The position numbers and the translations under genes were made by a program. A DNA stretch of 64,000 bases from Rhizobium freirei PRF 81 (GTDB lineage Bacteria; Pseudomonadota; Alphaproteobacteria; Rhizobiales; Rhizobiaceae), in assembly GCF_000359745.1 (NCBI RefSeq), contig NZ_AQHN01000011.1, forward strand, positions 1 to 64,000, read 5' to 3'. Below the pieces are notes generated by a model, which was given only the letters and a program-made list of their open reading frames with translations, searched no databases and was not told where the DNA came from. Positions within the stretch are counted from its first letter, which is position 1, and each line of letters begins with the position of its first letter. Below, in pieces: positions 1 through 8,513 of the stretch.

Positions 1-8
1 GATCGGAG

Positions 9-107
9 GAGCTACTCCGGGAAAAGCGTACGACGCTTTTCCAGCCGCAATCGTGTAAAAGCACAGAGGGAGCGGTTCGAAAACTCTGCGAAGAGCTGAA
101 CCGCTTT
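9..107 (+). repeat. Dispersed palindromic intergenic repeat, copy 1 (divergent)
   Basis: About 100 bases of hairpin-forming sequence downstream of aglR. It contains a 10-bp stem with a 3-nt loop (GGAAAAGCGT at 20-29, ACGCTTTTCC at 33-42) and a second inverted repeat built on AGCGGTTC (71 onward) and GAACCGCT (about 98-105). The order of blocks (TCCGGGAAAA, GCTTTTCC, a GTGTAAAA-type spacer, GAGCGG) matches three better conserved copies at 19242, 25080 and 36965, so I place it in the same family. It may also act as the 3' end of the aglR transcript, although there is no T-run. No protein is supported here. Confidence 0.5.
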
Positions 108-112
108 CGACA

Positions 113-1144
113 TCAATCGGCCGGCGCAACGCCGGTCGAGGCGCGGACGATCAGCTCTGCCTTCCACAATTCCTGTGCGGGAAACGTCTCGGTACGCTTG
201 ATCTCGCCGATCAGGCGTTCGGCGATGCGCACGCCCGCCACTCGCAGCGACGAACGCGTCGTCGTCAGCGGCACGGTGAAGTTTTCGGGCTTGAGCAGGG
301 TCAGCACGTCGTCGTGCGCGATCATTGAAATGTCCTCGCCGAGCTTGAGCTTTGCCTGATTGATGGCGCGAACGGCGCCGAGCGCGAGCACTGTACTGGA
401 GCAAAGAACGGCGGTCGGCCGCTGTTTCTTTTCCATCTGCAGAATTCGCTCCATCACCAGCAGACCCTGCTCGTCGGTCATCGCGGTGTGGCTGACGCAT
501 GCTTCATCCAAGGCAAGGCCCCGTTCGGCAAGAGCTGCCTCGACGCCGTTTTTCCGGCGAATGGCGAAATCGAGATAGATGGGGCCGTTCAACAGGGCAA
601 AGCGCTTGTGCCCGAGCTGCAGCAGCAGCTTCGTCGCCTCGTAGAACGCGGCCTCGTTGTCTATGTCGAGGAAGGGATAATCCGGCTCCGAGCCGATGGA
701 GCGCCCATGCACGAGGAAGGGCATGGAGAGCGTCTTCAGCATCTCCAGGCGCGGATCGTGGCCACGCATATAGTTGACGAACAGGGCATCGACATTGCCG
801 CTGGCGGCCAGCCGCTTCAAGGCGCCGACTTCGTCGTTCGGATCCGCCGGCGTGAGCACGAAATGGAAATCATGGCGCAGCGCTTCCTCGCCAAGCCCGG
901 TCAAGAACTCGCTGAAATGCACGTCAGAAGAATTGCCTGGAGAGGTCGGCATGACGAGCCCGATCGACCCTGCCTTGCCGGTCGCAAGTCTCTGTGCCGC
1001 CTTATTGGGCCGGTAGCCTGTTTCCCGAACCGCCTTGAGGACACGCTCGCGGGTTTCGCGATTGACCTCCGGATATCCGTTCAATGCTCGGCTGACTGTC
1101 GTCTGCGACAGCCCCAGCATTTGCGATAGCTGTTTCAGATTCAC
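113..1144 (-). CDS. aglR: LacI-family transcriptional repressor of alpha-glucoside operon (AglR)
   Basis: DNA-binding repressor of 343 residues, the normal LacI length. The first about 50 residues hold the helix-turn-helix and hinge (LSQMLGLSQTTVSRALNG), followed by a periplasmic-binding-protein-like sugar domain (PNKAAQRLATG, SIGLVMPTS, ending near ERLIGEI). I chose the GTG start at 1144 because GGAGGAG lies 9 nt upstream and the protein then begins MNLKQLSQ; the longer ATG start at 1189 adds 15 residues that LacI proteins do not have. It is divergent from aglEFGAK, and two near-identical LacI-type palindromes lie between them. Known family role: release of the operator when an alpha-glucoside binds. 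The assignment to the agl operon rests on position and operators. Confidence 0.9.
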   Translation of the reverse strand: MNLKQLSQMLGLSQTTVSRALNGYPEVNRETRERVLKAVRETGYRPNKAAQRLATGKAGSIGLVMPTSPGNSSDVHFSEFLTGLGEEALRHDFHFVLTPADPNDEVGALKRLAASGNVDALFVNYMRGHDPRLEMLKTLSMPFLVHGRSIGSEPDYPFLDIDNEAAFYEATKLLLQLGHKRFALLNGPIYLDFAIRRKNGVEAALAERGLALDEACVSHTAMTDEQGLLVMERILQMEKKQRPTAVLCSSTVLALGAVRAINQAKLKLGEDISMIAHDDVLTLLKPENFTVPLTTTRSSLRVAGVRIAERLIGEIKRTETFPAQELWKAELIVRASTGVAPAD

Positions 1145-1213
1145 GTATTTCGGCTCCTCCAACTCCTCGCCGCTATGATGCCAACGCAACCTCCCGAGGC
1201 GTCCACGGCTCCC

Positions 1214-1223
1214 AAAGCGCTTT
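1214..1223. promoter_or_regulatory. LacI-type operator at aglR
   Basis: Perfect palindrome AAAGCGCTTT about 70 bp upstream of the aglR start codon. It has the central CG and AAnCGnTT-like symmetry typical of LacI-family operators and is repeated on the aglE side at 1376. Autoregulation of aglR by AglR is the simplest reading. Confidence 0.6.
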
Positions 1224-1375
1224 TAATATGTAGCAGGCGGAGCGCTCGAGACAAGATAATTAACAGGGATATTGGTGCTTATTTTATGCTGCAATGCGAG
1301 ATTTGGGGTGTATATTAGCCAAAATCTGAAAATCGCTTGACTTTGTTGCGTCCTCAATGGATGACAGAAGGCAGC

Positions 1376-1387
1376 CAAAGCGCTTTG
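1376..1387. promoter_or_regulatory. LacI-type operator at aglE
   Basis: Perfect 12-bp palindrome CAAAGCGCTTTG, 69 bp upstream of the aglE start. It shares the core AAAGCGCTTT with the site at 1214, and the two centres are about 163 bp apart, a distance compatible with DNA looping between two repressor dimers. A possible -35 (TTGACT at 1338-1343) lies just upstream, so a bound repressor would sit over or just after the promoter. Confidence 0.65.
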
Positions 1388-1455
1388 AGGAATGGGGCGC
1401 ATAGCACGGAAGCGTGTTTGGGCTCATAGATTTCATTATTTGGGAGGACGACCAC

Positions 1456-2817
1456 ATGAAGAAATTGTTTTTGATGACCGTTGCCGCTGCCGCCCTCATG
1501 GCCGGTACGGCCATGGCAGCCAATCTGAAATTCCAGCCCGGCCAGGATTCCAAGTTCAACTGGAAGAGCTATGACGCATTCAAGGCCGCCCATGCCGATC
1601 TGAAGGGCGAGACGCTGACCATCTTCGGTCCCTGGCGCGGCGAGGACGAAGCGCTCTTCACCAGCATCTTGAACTACTTCACCGAAGCGACCGGCGTGAA
1701 CGCCAAATATTCGTCCTCGGAAAACTACGAGCAGCAGATCGTCATCGACACGCAGGCCGGTTCGCCACCGAACGTGGCCATCCTCCCGCAGCCGGGCCTG
1801 CTCGCCAATCTCGCCAGCAAGGGCTACCTGACGCCGCTTGGCGACGATCTTGCCGGCTGGGTCAAGACGAACTACGGCGCCGGCGACAGCTGGGTCGGCT
1901 ACGGCACCTACAAGGGCAAGGACGGCAAGGATGCCTTCTACGCCTTCCCCTACAAGGCCGACCTGAAGTCGCTGGTCTGGTACGTGCCGGAGAATTTCGA
2001 GGAAGCCGGCTACAAGGTTCCCACTACCTTGGAGGACCTGATCAAGCTTTCGGACCAGATCGTCAAGGACGGCGGCACGCCCTGGTGCATCGGTCTCGGT
2101 TCGGGCGGCGCGACCGGCTGGCCGGCAACCGACTGGGTCGAAGATATGATGCTGCGTCTGAACACGCCGCAGGATTACGATCACTGGGTCGATAACTCGC
2201 TGAAGTTCAACGATCCGAAGGTCGTTGCCGCCATCGAGGAATTCGGCAAGTTCTCCAAGAACGCGAAATATGTGGCCGGCGGCGTGGCAGCCGTTGCCTC
2301 GACGGACTTCCGCGACAGCCCGAAGGGCCTCTTCACGGTTCCGCCGAAGTGCTACATGCACAAGCAGGCATCCTTCATCCCGTCCTTCTTCCCGGAAGGT
2401 ACCAAGCTCGGCCAGGATGCCGACTTCTTCTACTTCCCGACCTCCGCCTCGCATCCCGAACTTGGCAAGCCGGTTCTCGGAGCCGGCACGCTGGCAGCCA
2501 TCACCAAGGACTCGAAGGCCGCTCGCGCCTTCATCCAGTTCCTGCAGACTCCGATCGCCCAGGAACTCTGGATGGCGCAGTCCGGCTTCCTGACACCGTA
2601 CAAGTCCGTCAACACGGCAGCCTATGCCAACGACGCGCTGCGTAAGGAAGGCGAAATCCTCACCACCGCCACCACCTTCCGCTTTGACGGTTCCGACCTG
2701 ATGCCGGGCAAGATCGGTGCAGGTTCGTTCTGGACCGGCATGGTGGACTTCGTCGGCGGCAAGTCCGCACAGGATGTTGCCGACGCAATCCAGAAGTCCT
2801 GGGACGCCATCAAGTAA
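1456..2817 (+). CDS. aglE: Alpha-glucoside ABC transporter, substrate-binding protein AglE
   Basis: Periplasmic sugar-binding lipid-free protein of 453 residues, typical for AglE (family 1 extracellular solute-binding). The start at 1456 follows GGGAGGA and gives a clean Sec signal peptide (MKKLFLMTVAAAALMAG, cleavage near AMA-AN). Sugar-binding-protein features include GETLTIFGPWRGEDEALF near the mature N-terminus and GTLAAITKDSKAARAFIQFL near the C-terminus. It is the first gene of aglEFGAK and feeds the AglF/AglG permease. A 121-nt gap before aglF contains a GC-rich hairpin (GCCGCCGGCAAATTGCCGGC, near 2832), which probably keeps aglE mRNA in excess of the permease genes. Confidence 0.92.
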   Translation: MKKLFLMTVAAAALMAGTAMAANLKFQPGQDSKFNWKSYDAFKAAHADLKGETLTIFGPWRGEDEALFTSILNYFTEATGVNAKYSSSENYEQQIVIDTQAGSPPNVAILPQPGLLANLASKGYLTPLGDDLAGWVKTNYGAGDSWVGYGTYKGKDGKDAFYAFPYKADLKSLVWYVPENFEEAGYKVPTTLEDLIKLSDQIVKDGGTPWCIGLGSGGATGWPATDWVEDMMLRLNTPQDYDHWVDNSLKFNDPKVVAAIEEFGKFSKNAKYVAGGVAAVASTDFRDSPKGLFTVPPKCYMHKQASFIPSFFPEGTKLGQDADFFYFPTSASHPELGKPVLGAGTLAAITKDSKAARAFIQFLQTPIAQELWMAQSGFLTPYKSVNTAAYANDALRKEGEILTTATTFRFDGSDLMPGKIGAGSFWTGMVDFVGGKSAQDVADAIQKSWDAIK

Positions 2818-2938
2818 GACATCACCGCCCAACCGCCGCCGGCAAATTGCCGGCGGCGCCAATAGCATTCAACGGCGCGCCGTCGCGCTGCCGATGTCGA
2901 ACTGACGGCCTTAAGCAGGTAAATTCGGGGAGGAATGA

Positions 2939-3955
2939 ATGTTTTCGCAGATCCTGTCGGCGGTCGGCGCCATGATATTCGGTGTTGCCTTTTGCGCCGC
3001 ATATTTCTGGTTCTCCAACAAGTTCTTGGACCTGATCTTCCCGGCAAAGGAGGGGGCCGACGTTCATAAGGCCGCCGTCAATCTTCGCCGCCGCGGTCTC
3101 ATCCGCCCCTGGCTGTTTCTGGGGCCGGCACTGTTCCTGCTCATCGTCTATCTCGTCTACCCGGTCGTGGCGACGTTCATCCTGTCGTTCTACGGACCCG
3201 ACGGTAACAAGTTCGTCGGCGGTGCCAACTATATGTGGGCCATCAACGACACCGAATTCCGCCAGTCGATCTTCAACAACATCCTCTGGCTTGCCGTCGT
3301 GCCGGCGGCCTGCACCTTCTTCGGCCTCGTCATCGCGGTCATGACCGACCGCATCTGGTGGGGCAATATCGCCAAGGCCGTCATCTTCATGCCGATGGCG
3401 ATCTCCTTCGTCGGCGCCTCGGTCATCTGGAAATTCATCTACGAATATCGCGGCGGCACCGACGCGCAGATCGGCCTGCTGAACGCGATCGTCCAGCTTT
3501 TCGGCGGCACGCCGGAAGTCTGGATCACCATTCCTTTCTGGAACAATTTCTTCCTGATGGTCATGTTGATCTGGATCCAGACCGGCTTTGCCATGGTCAT
3601 CCTGTCGGCGGCCCTGCGCGGCATTCCGGAGGAAACCATCGAAGCTGCCGTCATCGACGGCGCCAATGGCTGGCAGATCTTCTGGAAGATCATGGTGCCG
3701 CAGGTCTGGGGCACGATCGCTACCGTCTGGACCACCATCACCATCCTCGTCCTCAAGGTTTTCGACATCGTTCTCACCATGACCAACGGCCAATGGAACA
3801 CGATGGTGCTGGCCAACCTGATGTTCAACTGGTTGTTCCGCGGCGGCGGCGACAGCGGCCGAAGTGCCGTTATCGCACTCGTCATCATGGCGGCGGTGAC
3901 GCCGATCATGATCTGGAACATCCGCCGTGCAAACGCTGAAACGAAGGGGCGCTGA
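2939..3955 (+). CDS. aglF: Alpha-glucoside ABC transporter, permease AglF
   Basis: Inner-membrane permease of 338 residues. Hydrophobic segments occur near residues 5-28, 55-80, 115-140, 145-165, 200-225, 255-280 and 300-320. The MalF-type EAA loop is visible as EETIEAAVIDGANGWQIFW (about 235-255), the contact point for the AglK ATPase. RBS GGAGGAATGA immediately precedes the ATG at 2939. It is separated by one base from aglG, so translation is probably coupled. With AglG it forms the translocation path for alpha-glucosides bound by AglE. Confidence 0.92.
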   Translation: MFSQILSAVGAMIFGVAFCAAYFWFSNKFLDLIFPAKEGADVHKAAVNLRRRGLIRPWLFLGPALFLLIVYLVYPVVATFILSFYGPDGNKFVGGANYMWAINDTEFRQSIFNNILWLAVVPAACTFFGLVIAVMTDRIWWGNIAKAVIFMPMAISFVGASVIWKFIYEYRGGTDAQIGLLNAIVQLFGGTPEVWITIPFWNNFFLMVMLIWIQTGFAMVILSAALRGIPEETIEAAVIDGANGWQIFWKIMVPQVWGTIATVWTTITILVLKVFDIVLTMTNGQWNTMVLANLMFNWLFRGGGDSGRSAVIALVIMAAVTPIMIWNIRRANAETKGR

Positions 3956-3956
3956 T

Positions 3957-5111
3957 ATGCTTGGAAATCTCGGTCGCATCGGTCCCGCCCGCCTCTTCGT
4001 TCATGGCGCGGTGCTGCTCATCGTCCTGCTCTGGCTGCTGCCGACGCTTGGTATCTTCGTCACCGCGCTGCGTGGCAAGGATCAGATCGTCGTCTCCGGC
4101 TGGTGGACGGCCTTTGCCGGCTCCTCGCGCACGACGGCCGCCCGTCTCGACGGCCCGGACAAGGCAAAGCCGGATGGGGCGAATTTCGTGATATCAGGCA
4201 ATATCGCCGTCGACGGCGGCGGCAGCATCCAGTCCTTCGGTCAGCGCGTTCAGGAGCCGTCCGCCTATAAGGTGGGGGCGCCGGCGGAACTGGAGAACGG
4301 CGAGACGCTCACCATAGACGCAAACGGCAGCTACCGCTATCAGAAGAACGGCCCGTTCGGAGCCGACGCGCGGGCCAAGCGTGTCTACCTCACCGTCGCC
4401 ACGCCGCCGCAATTCACGATGGACAATTACCGCACGGTGCTGGCCGGCGAGGGCATCGGCCAGTCCTTCATCAATTCGCTGACGGTGACGATCCCCGCTA
4501 CCGTCATCCCGATCCTGATTGCCGCCTTTGCAGCCTATGCGCTGGCCTGGATGGAGTTTCCCGGCCGGGCGCTGCTGATCGCACTCGTCGTCGGCCTGAT
4601 CGTGGTGCCGCTGCAGATGTCGCTGATCCCGCTTCTGCGCATCTATAACGAAATCGGCCAGATCTTCGGCGTGCCGTCGAAAACCTATCCCGGCATCTGG
4701 ATGGCGCATACGGCCTTCGGCCTGCCGCTCGCCATCTATCTCTTGCGCAATTACATTGCCGGCCTGCCCAAGGAAATAATCGAATCCGCCCGTGTCGACG
4801 GTGCCAGCGATTTCGATATCTTCGTCAAGATTATCCTGCCGCTCTCTTTCCCGGCGCTGGCCTCCTTCGCGATCTTCCAGTTCCTCTGGGTGTGGAACGA
4901 CCTTCTGATCGCCATGGTGTTCCTCGGCACGGACAAGGATCATCTGGTCCTGACGGCCGCCCTCAACGCGCTGCTCGGCTCGCGCGGCGGCAATTGGGAG
5001 ATCCTGACGGCATCGGCCTTCGTCACCATCATCATTCCGCTCCTCGTCTTCTTCGGTTTGCAGCGCTATCTCGTGCGCGGTCTGCTTGCCGGGTCGGTGA
5101 AGGGGGGCTGA
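3957..5111 (+). CDS. aglG: Alpha-glucoside ABC transporter, permease AglG
   Basis: Second permease subunit, 384 residues, longer than the about 280 residues of MalG. The extra length is a predicted periplasmic insertion of about 110-130 residues between the first membrane helix (about residues 15-38) and the remaining five helices; it includes a Gly/Asp-rich stretch (residues about 80-150). The EAA loop reads EIIESARVDGASDFDIF. The start at 3957 begins 1 base after the aglF stop and gives MLGNLGRIGPARLF; an upstream in-frame ATG inside aglF is unlikely. The enlarged loop is a known property of AglG proteins as far as I recall; its role is not established. Confidence 0.9.
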   Translation: MLGNLGRIGPARLFVHGAVLLIVLLWLLPTLGIFVTALRGKDQIVVSGWWTAFAGSSRTTAARLDGPDKAKPDGANFVISGNIAVDGGGSIQSFGQRVQEPSAYKVGAPAELENGETLTIDANGSYRYQKNGPFGADARAKRVYLTVATPPQFTMDNYRTVLAGEGIGQSFINSLTVTIPATVIPILIAAFAAYALAWMEFPGRALLIALVVGLIVVPLQMSLIPLLRIYNEIGQIFGVPSKTYPGIWMAHTAFGLPLAIYLLRNYIAGLPKEIIESARVDGASDFDIFVKIILPLSFPALASFAIFQFLWVWNDLLIAMVFLGTDKDHLVLTAALNALLGSRGGNWEILTASAFVTIIIPLLVFFGLQRYLVRGLLAGSVKGG

Positions 5112-5145
5112 TTCAAAACACGCACTTACACAGGACCCATTCAGC

Positions 5146-6798
5146 ATGAGCATTGCTCCTCAATCGGTTTCGGCAGTTGACAAGGACTGGTGGCGCGGCG
5201 CCGTGATCTATCAGATCTATCCGCGCTCCTATCAGGACTCCAACGGCGACGGCATCGGCGACCTCAAGGGCATCGCCGCCCGCCTGCCGCACGTCGCAGC
5301 GCTCGGCGTCGATGCGATCTGGATTTCGCCCTTCTTCACCTCGCCGATGCGCGATTTCGGCTACGACGTTTCCAATTATGAGGATGTCGATCCGATCTTC
5401 GGCACGCTGGCCGATTTCGATGCGATGATGACGGAAGCCCATCGCCTCGGCATCAAGGTGATGATCGACCTCGTGATGTCGCACAGCTCCGACCGCCACC
5501 CCTGGTTTGTCGAAAGCCGGTCGAGCAAGGACAATCCCAAGGCCGACTGGTATGTCTGGGCCGACGCCAAGCCGGATGGCACGCCGCCCAACAACTGGCT
5601 GTCGATCTTCGGCGGCTCAGCCTGGGCGTGGGATCCGACCCGCATGCAATATTACATGCATAACTTCCTGACCTCGCAGCCGGATCTGAACCTGCACAAT
5701 CCGCAAGTGCAGGACCGGCTGCTTGATGTCGTGCGTTTCTGGCTCGATCGCGGCGTCGACGGTTTCCGGCTCGACACCATCAACTTCTACTTCCACGACA
5801 AGGAACTGCGCGACAATCCGGCGCTGGACCCCTCGCGCCGTAACGCCTCCACCGCGCCGGCGGTCAACCCCTATAACTTCCAGGAACACCTCTACGACAA
5901 GAACCGTCCCGAGAATCTGGAATTTTTGAAGCGCTTCCGCGCCGTGCTCGACGAATATCCGGCCATTGCCGCCGTCGGCGAAGTCGGCGACAGCCAGCGC
6001 GGCCTCGAAATCGTCGGCGAATACACCTCCGGCGGCGACAAGATGCACATGTGCTATGCCTTCGAATTCCTGGCGCCGGATGCATTGTCGCCGGATCGCG
6101 TCGAAGAGGTGATGAGGGATTTCGATGCCGCAGCGCCGGAAGGCTGGGCCTGCTGGGCGTTCTCCAATCATGACGTCGTGCGCCATGTCAGCCGCTGGGG
6201 CAATCTGGTCGCCGACCGCGATGCCTTCGCCAAGCTTTATGCCGCGCTGCTTTTGACCCTGCGCGGCTCCGTCTGTATCTATCAGGGCGAGGAACTGGCG
6301 CTCACCGAGGCCGATCTTGCCTATCAGGATCTGCAGGATCCCTACGGCATTCAGTTCTGGCCGGAATTCAAGGGGCGCGACGGTTGCCGCACGCCGATGG
6401 TCTGGGACAGCCAGGTCGCGCAGGGCGGCTTCTCGACCGTGAAGCCGTGGCTGCCGGTGCCGGTGGAGCATATTCTGCGCGCCGTCAGCGTCCAGCAGGG
6501 CGACGAGAATTCGGTGCTCGAGCAATATCGCCGCTTCCTCGCCTTCCGCAAGCAGCACCCCGCTTTCGCCAAGGGCGAGATTGCCTTCTCGGAACCGCAG
6601 GGTGATGTTCTTATCTACACCCGCCTCTATGACGGCGAGATCGTTCTCTGCGCTTTCAACATGAGCCCGGTCGAGGCGCTGGCGACCCTGCCCGAAGGCA
6701 ATTGGCAGGCATTGACGGGGCATGGCTTCACCAGCAACAACTACGGCAACAAGATCGATATTCCGGCCTGGGGCGCTTACTTCGCGCGTCTTGCCTGA
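5146..6798 (+). CDS. aglA: Alpha-glucosidase, GH13 family (AglA)
   Basis: Cytoplasmic hydrolase of 550 residues that cleaves imported alpha-glucosides such as sucrose, maltose or trehalulose. The N-terminal WWRGAVIYQIYPRSYQD and the GH13 catalytic signatures are present: nucleophile Asp in DGFRLDTINF (about 208), acid/base Glu in AVGEVGD (about 278) and the transition-state Asp in FSNHDVVRH (about 341). No signal peptide. It lies between the permease and ATPase genes, 34 nt after aglG and 22 nt before aglK. Oligo-1,6-glucosidase and trehalulose hydrolase share this fold, so the exact preferred substrate cannot be read. Confidence 0.9.
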   Translation: MSIAPQSVSAVDKDWWRGAVIYQIYPRSYQDSNGDGIGDLKGIAARLPHVAALGVDAIWISPFFTSPMRDFGYDVSNYEDVDPIFGTLADFDAMMTEAHRLGIKVMIDLVMSHSSDRHPWFVESRSSKDNPKADWYVWADAKPDGTPPNNWLSIFGGSAWAWDPTRMQYYMHNFLTSQPDLNLHNPQVQDRLLDVVRFWLDRGVDGFRLDTINFYFHDKELRDNPALDPSRRNASTAPAVNPYNFQEHLYDKNRPENLEFLKRFRAVLDEYPAIAAVGEVGDSQRGLEIVGEYTSGGDKMHMCYAFEFLAPDALSPDRVEEVMRDFDAAAPEGWACWAFSNHDVVRHVSRWGNLVADRDAFAKLYAALLLTLRGSVCIYQGEELALTEADLAYQDLQDPYGIQFWPEFKGRDGCRTPMVWDSQVAQGGFSTVKPWLPVPVEHILRAVSVQQGDENSVLEQYRRFLAFRKQHPAFAKGEIAFSEPQGDVLIYTRLYDGEIVLCAFNMSPVEALATLPEGNWQALTGHGFTSNNYGNKIDIPAWGAYFARLA

Positions 6799-6820
6799 AC
6801 CTTTGGGAGGAGGGAGCATA

Positions 6821-7912
6821 ATGACGGGACTTGTTCTGAAGGATATCAAGAAATCCTACGGCAGCGTGCATGTGCTGCACGGCATCGATCTGGAGATCAA
6901 CGAGGGCGAGTTCATCGTCTTCGTCGGCCCATCCGGATGCGGCAAGTCCACCTTGCTGCGCATGATCGCCGGGCTGGAGAGCATCACCTCGGGCGATATG
7001 ATGATTGCCGGGCAGAAGGTAAACGAGGTGCCTCCCTCTCGGCGCGGCATCGCCATGGTGTTCCAATCCTACGCGCTCTATCCGCATATGACCGTCTATG
7101 ACAACATGGCCTTCGGCATGCGCATCGCCGGCGAAAGCAAGCAGGAGATCGACCGCCGCGTGCGCGCTGCGGCTGCCAGCTTGCAGCTCACCCAGTATCT
7201 CGAGCGCCTGCCCAAGGCACTCTCGGGTGGTCAGCGCCAGCGCGTCGCCATCGGCCGCGCCATCTGCCGCAACCCGAAGGTCTTCCTGTTCGACGAGCCG
7301 CTTTCCAACCTCGATGCGGCGCTGCGCGTCGCGACCCGCATCGAGATCGCCAAGCTCAGCGACTCCATGCCGGAAACGACGATGATCTACGTCACGCACG
7401 ACCAGGTGGAAGCCATGACGCTCGCCGACCGGATCGTCGTGCTGTCGGCCGGCCGCGTCGAGCAAGTGGGTGCGCCGCTTGAACTTTACGAGCACCCGGC
7501 CAACCTCTTCGTCGCCAAATTCATCGGCTCGCCGGCAATGAACATCATTCCCGCGACGGTGACCGAAACCGGTGCTGCGACGACCGTGACGCTGATGGGT
7601 GGCAAGGCGGTGACGCTGGATGTGCCGACCGCAGCCTCCGAGAAGGGCAAGACGGCGAGCTTCGGCGTGCGTCCGGAAGATTTGCGTCTCGCAACAGGTG
7701 ACGATTATCTCTTCGAAGGCGAAGTTTCCATCGTCGAGGCGCTCGGCGAGGTGACTCAGCTCTATATCGAAGGTCTGGTCGACGGCGAACCGATCATCGT
7801 CAAGATCCCCGGTATTGCCGATATTCACCGCGGCCAGAAGATGCGTTTTGCCGCCGATCGGCAGAAGCTGCATCTCTTCGATGCCGAAGGCCACTCCTAC
7901 CGCAGGCAGTAA
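6821..7912 (+). CDS. aglK: Alpha-glucoside ABC transporter, ATP-binding protein AglK
   Basis: ATPase of 363 residues energising AglEFG import, of the MalK/UgpC type. Walker A GPSGCGKST (about 36-44), signature LSGGQRQRVAIGRA (about 134-147), Walker B VFLFDEP, H-loop THDQVEAMT, then a C-terminal TOBE/MalK regulatory domain (from about 235, with FGVRPEDLRL). The start at 6821 has GGGAGGAGGGAG upstream; a longer in-frame ATG inside aglA is disregarded. Last gene of the operon. The divergence of MalK regulatory domains means that contact with AglR or EIIA-type proteins cannot be predicted. Confidence 0.92.
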   Translation: MTGLVLKDIKKSYGSVHVLHGIDLEINEGEFIVFVGPSGCGKSTLLRMIAGLESITSGDMMIAGQKVNEVPPSRRGIAMVFQSYALYPHMTVYDNMAFGMRIAGESKQEIDRRVRAAAASLQLTQYLERLPKALSGGQRQRVAIGRAICRNPKVFLFDEPLSNLDAALRVATRIEIAKLSDSMPETTMIYVTHDQVEAMTLADRIVVLSAGRVEQVGAPLELYEHPANLFVAKFIGSPAMNIIPATVTETGAATTVTLMGGKAVTLDVPTAASEKGKTASFGVRPEDLRLATGDDYLFEGEVSIVEALGEVTQLYIEGLVDGEPIIVKIPGIADIHRGQKMRFAADRQKLHLFDAEGHSYRRQ

Positions 7913-7932
7913 TATAATACCGCTCACGAGCG

Positions 7933-7981
7933 GCGCCGGCACGCGCAAGTATGAAGAATAAAATTCATCTTGAACCGGCGC
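7933..7981 (+). terminator. Stem-loop after aglK
   Basis: Outer arms GCGCCGG (7933-7939) and CCGGCGC (7975-7981) enclose an inner inverted repeat ATGAA/TTCAT. There is a smaller CCGCTC/GAGCGG hairpin just upstream (7919-7934). No strong T-run follows, so this may be a stabilising or Rho-dependent 3' end of the agl transcript rather than a classical terminator. Confidence 0.35.
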
Positions 7982-8049
7982 TCTCAAACCTTCTGTTAAA
8001 CACCCGCTGATAGTCTCGCTTTCATAATATACCCTAGGGGTTTACCAAG

Positions 8050-8466
8050 ATGGCCGCATTCAGCCGCGCGAACAACTCAGGTCAGCATTTCCTAAACAAG
8101 GAAGAGTCCTTCATGTATGACCGCGAAGTGCGGTTCCGCATGGAAGACACGATGAACGCGGCGCGGCTCGAATACACCGAAAAGGGCGTGATGAACCTTG
8201 CGTCCCGCCGCTGCGATATCATCCGCATCTCGCAGAGCAGCGCTGTCCTTGCGATCCTCACCCAATATAATCTGCCGAAGCAGTTTTATCTGGATATCCC
8301 GGACGCCCGGATCACCAAGATCGGCTGCATACTCATGAAGGTCTTTTCCAACAACACGGTGGAAGTTCGGTTCCTGCGCCTCCTCACGGAGAAGGAAATG
8401 AACAAGATCTTCGTCTACAGCTCGCATCCGGCTCATAAGAACCGCGTGCTCGACATCCGCGCCTGA
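8050..8466 (+). CDS. Small PilZ-like domain protein
   Basis: 138 residues from the ATG at 8050 (weak AGGGG upstream). An internal ATG at 8113, preceded by AGGAAGAG, would give 117 residues beginning MYDREVRF and may be the true start. The part from about residue 50 (ASRRCDIIRISQSSAVLAIL, then LPKQFYLDIPD, IGCILMKVFSNNTVEVRFL) follows the beta-strand pattern of PilZ domains, but the c-di-GMP-binding RxxxR and D/NxSxxG motifs are degenerate, so nucleotide binding is doubtful. An AT-rich sequence near 8025-8033 could be a -10. Single gene between the agl operon and the oppositely oriented tetR gene. Function unknown. Confidence 0.7.
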   Translation: MAAFSRANNSGQHFLNKEESFMYDREVRFRMEDTMNAARLEYTEKGVMNLASRRCDIIRISQSSAVLAILTQYNLPKQFYLDIPDARITKIGCILMKVFSNNTVEVRFLRLLTEKEMNKIFVYSSHPAHKNRVLDIRA

Positions 8467-8513
8467 TCAGCGGCAACAGGAAACAGGTTGGAGCGGTCCA
8501 AGCGGCTGACGGA

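Noticed and set aside
1354..2868. 504-codon open frame opposite aglE
   Set aside because: Antisense shadow of a high-GC gene; its protein is Arg/Gly/His-rich with no domain, no RBS, and it spans a well supported gene.
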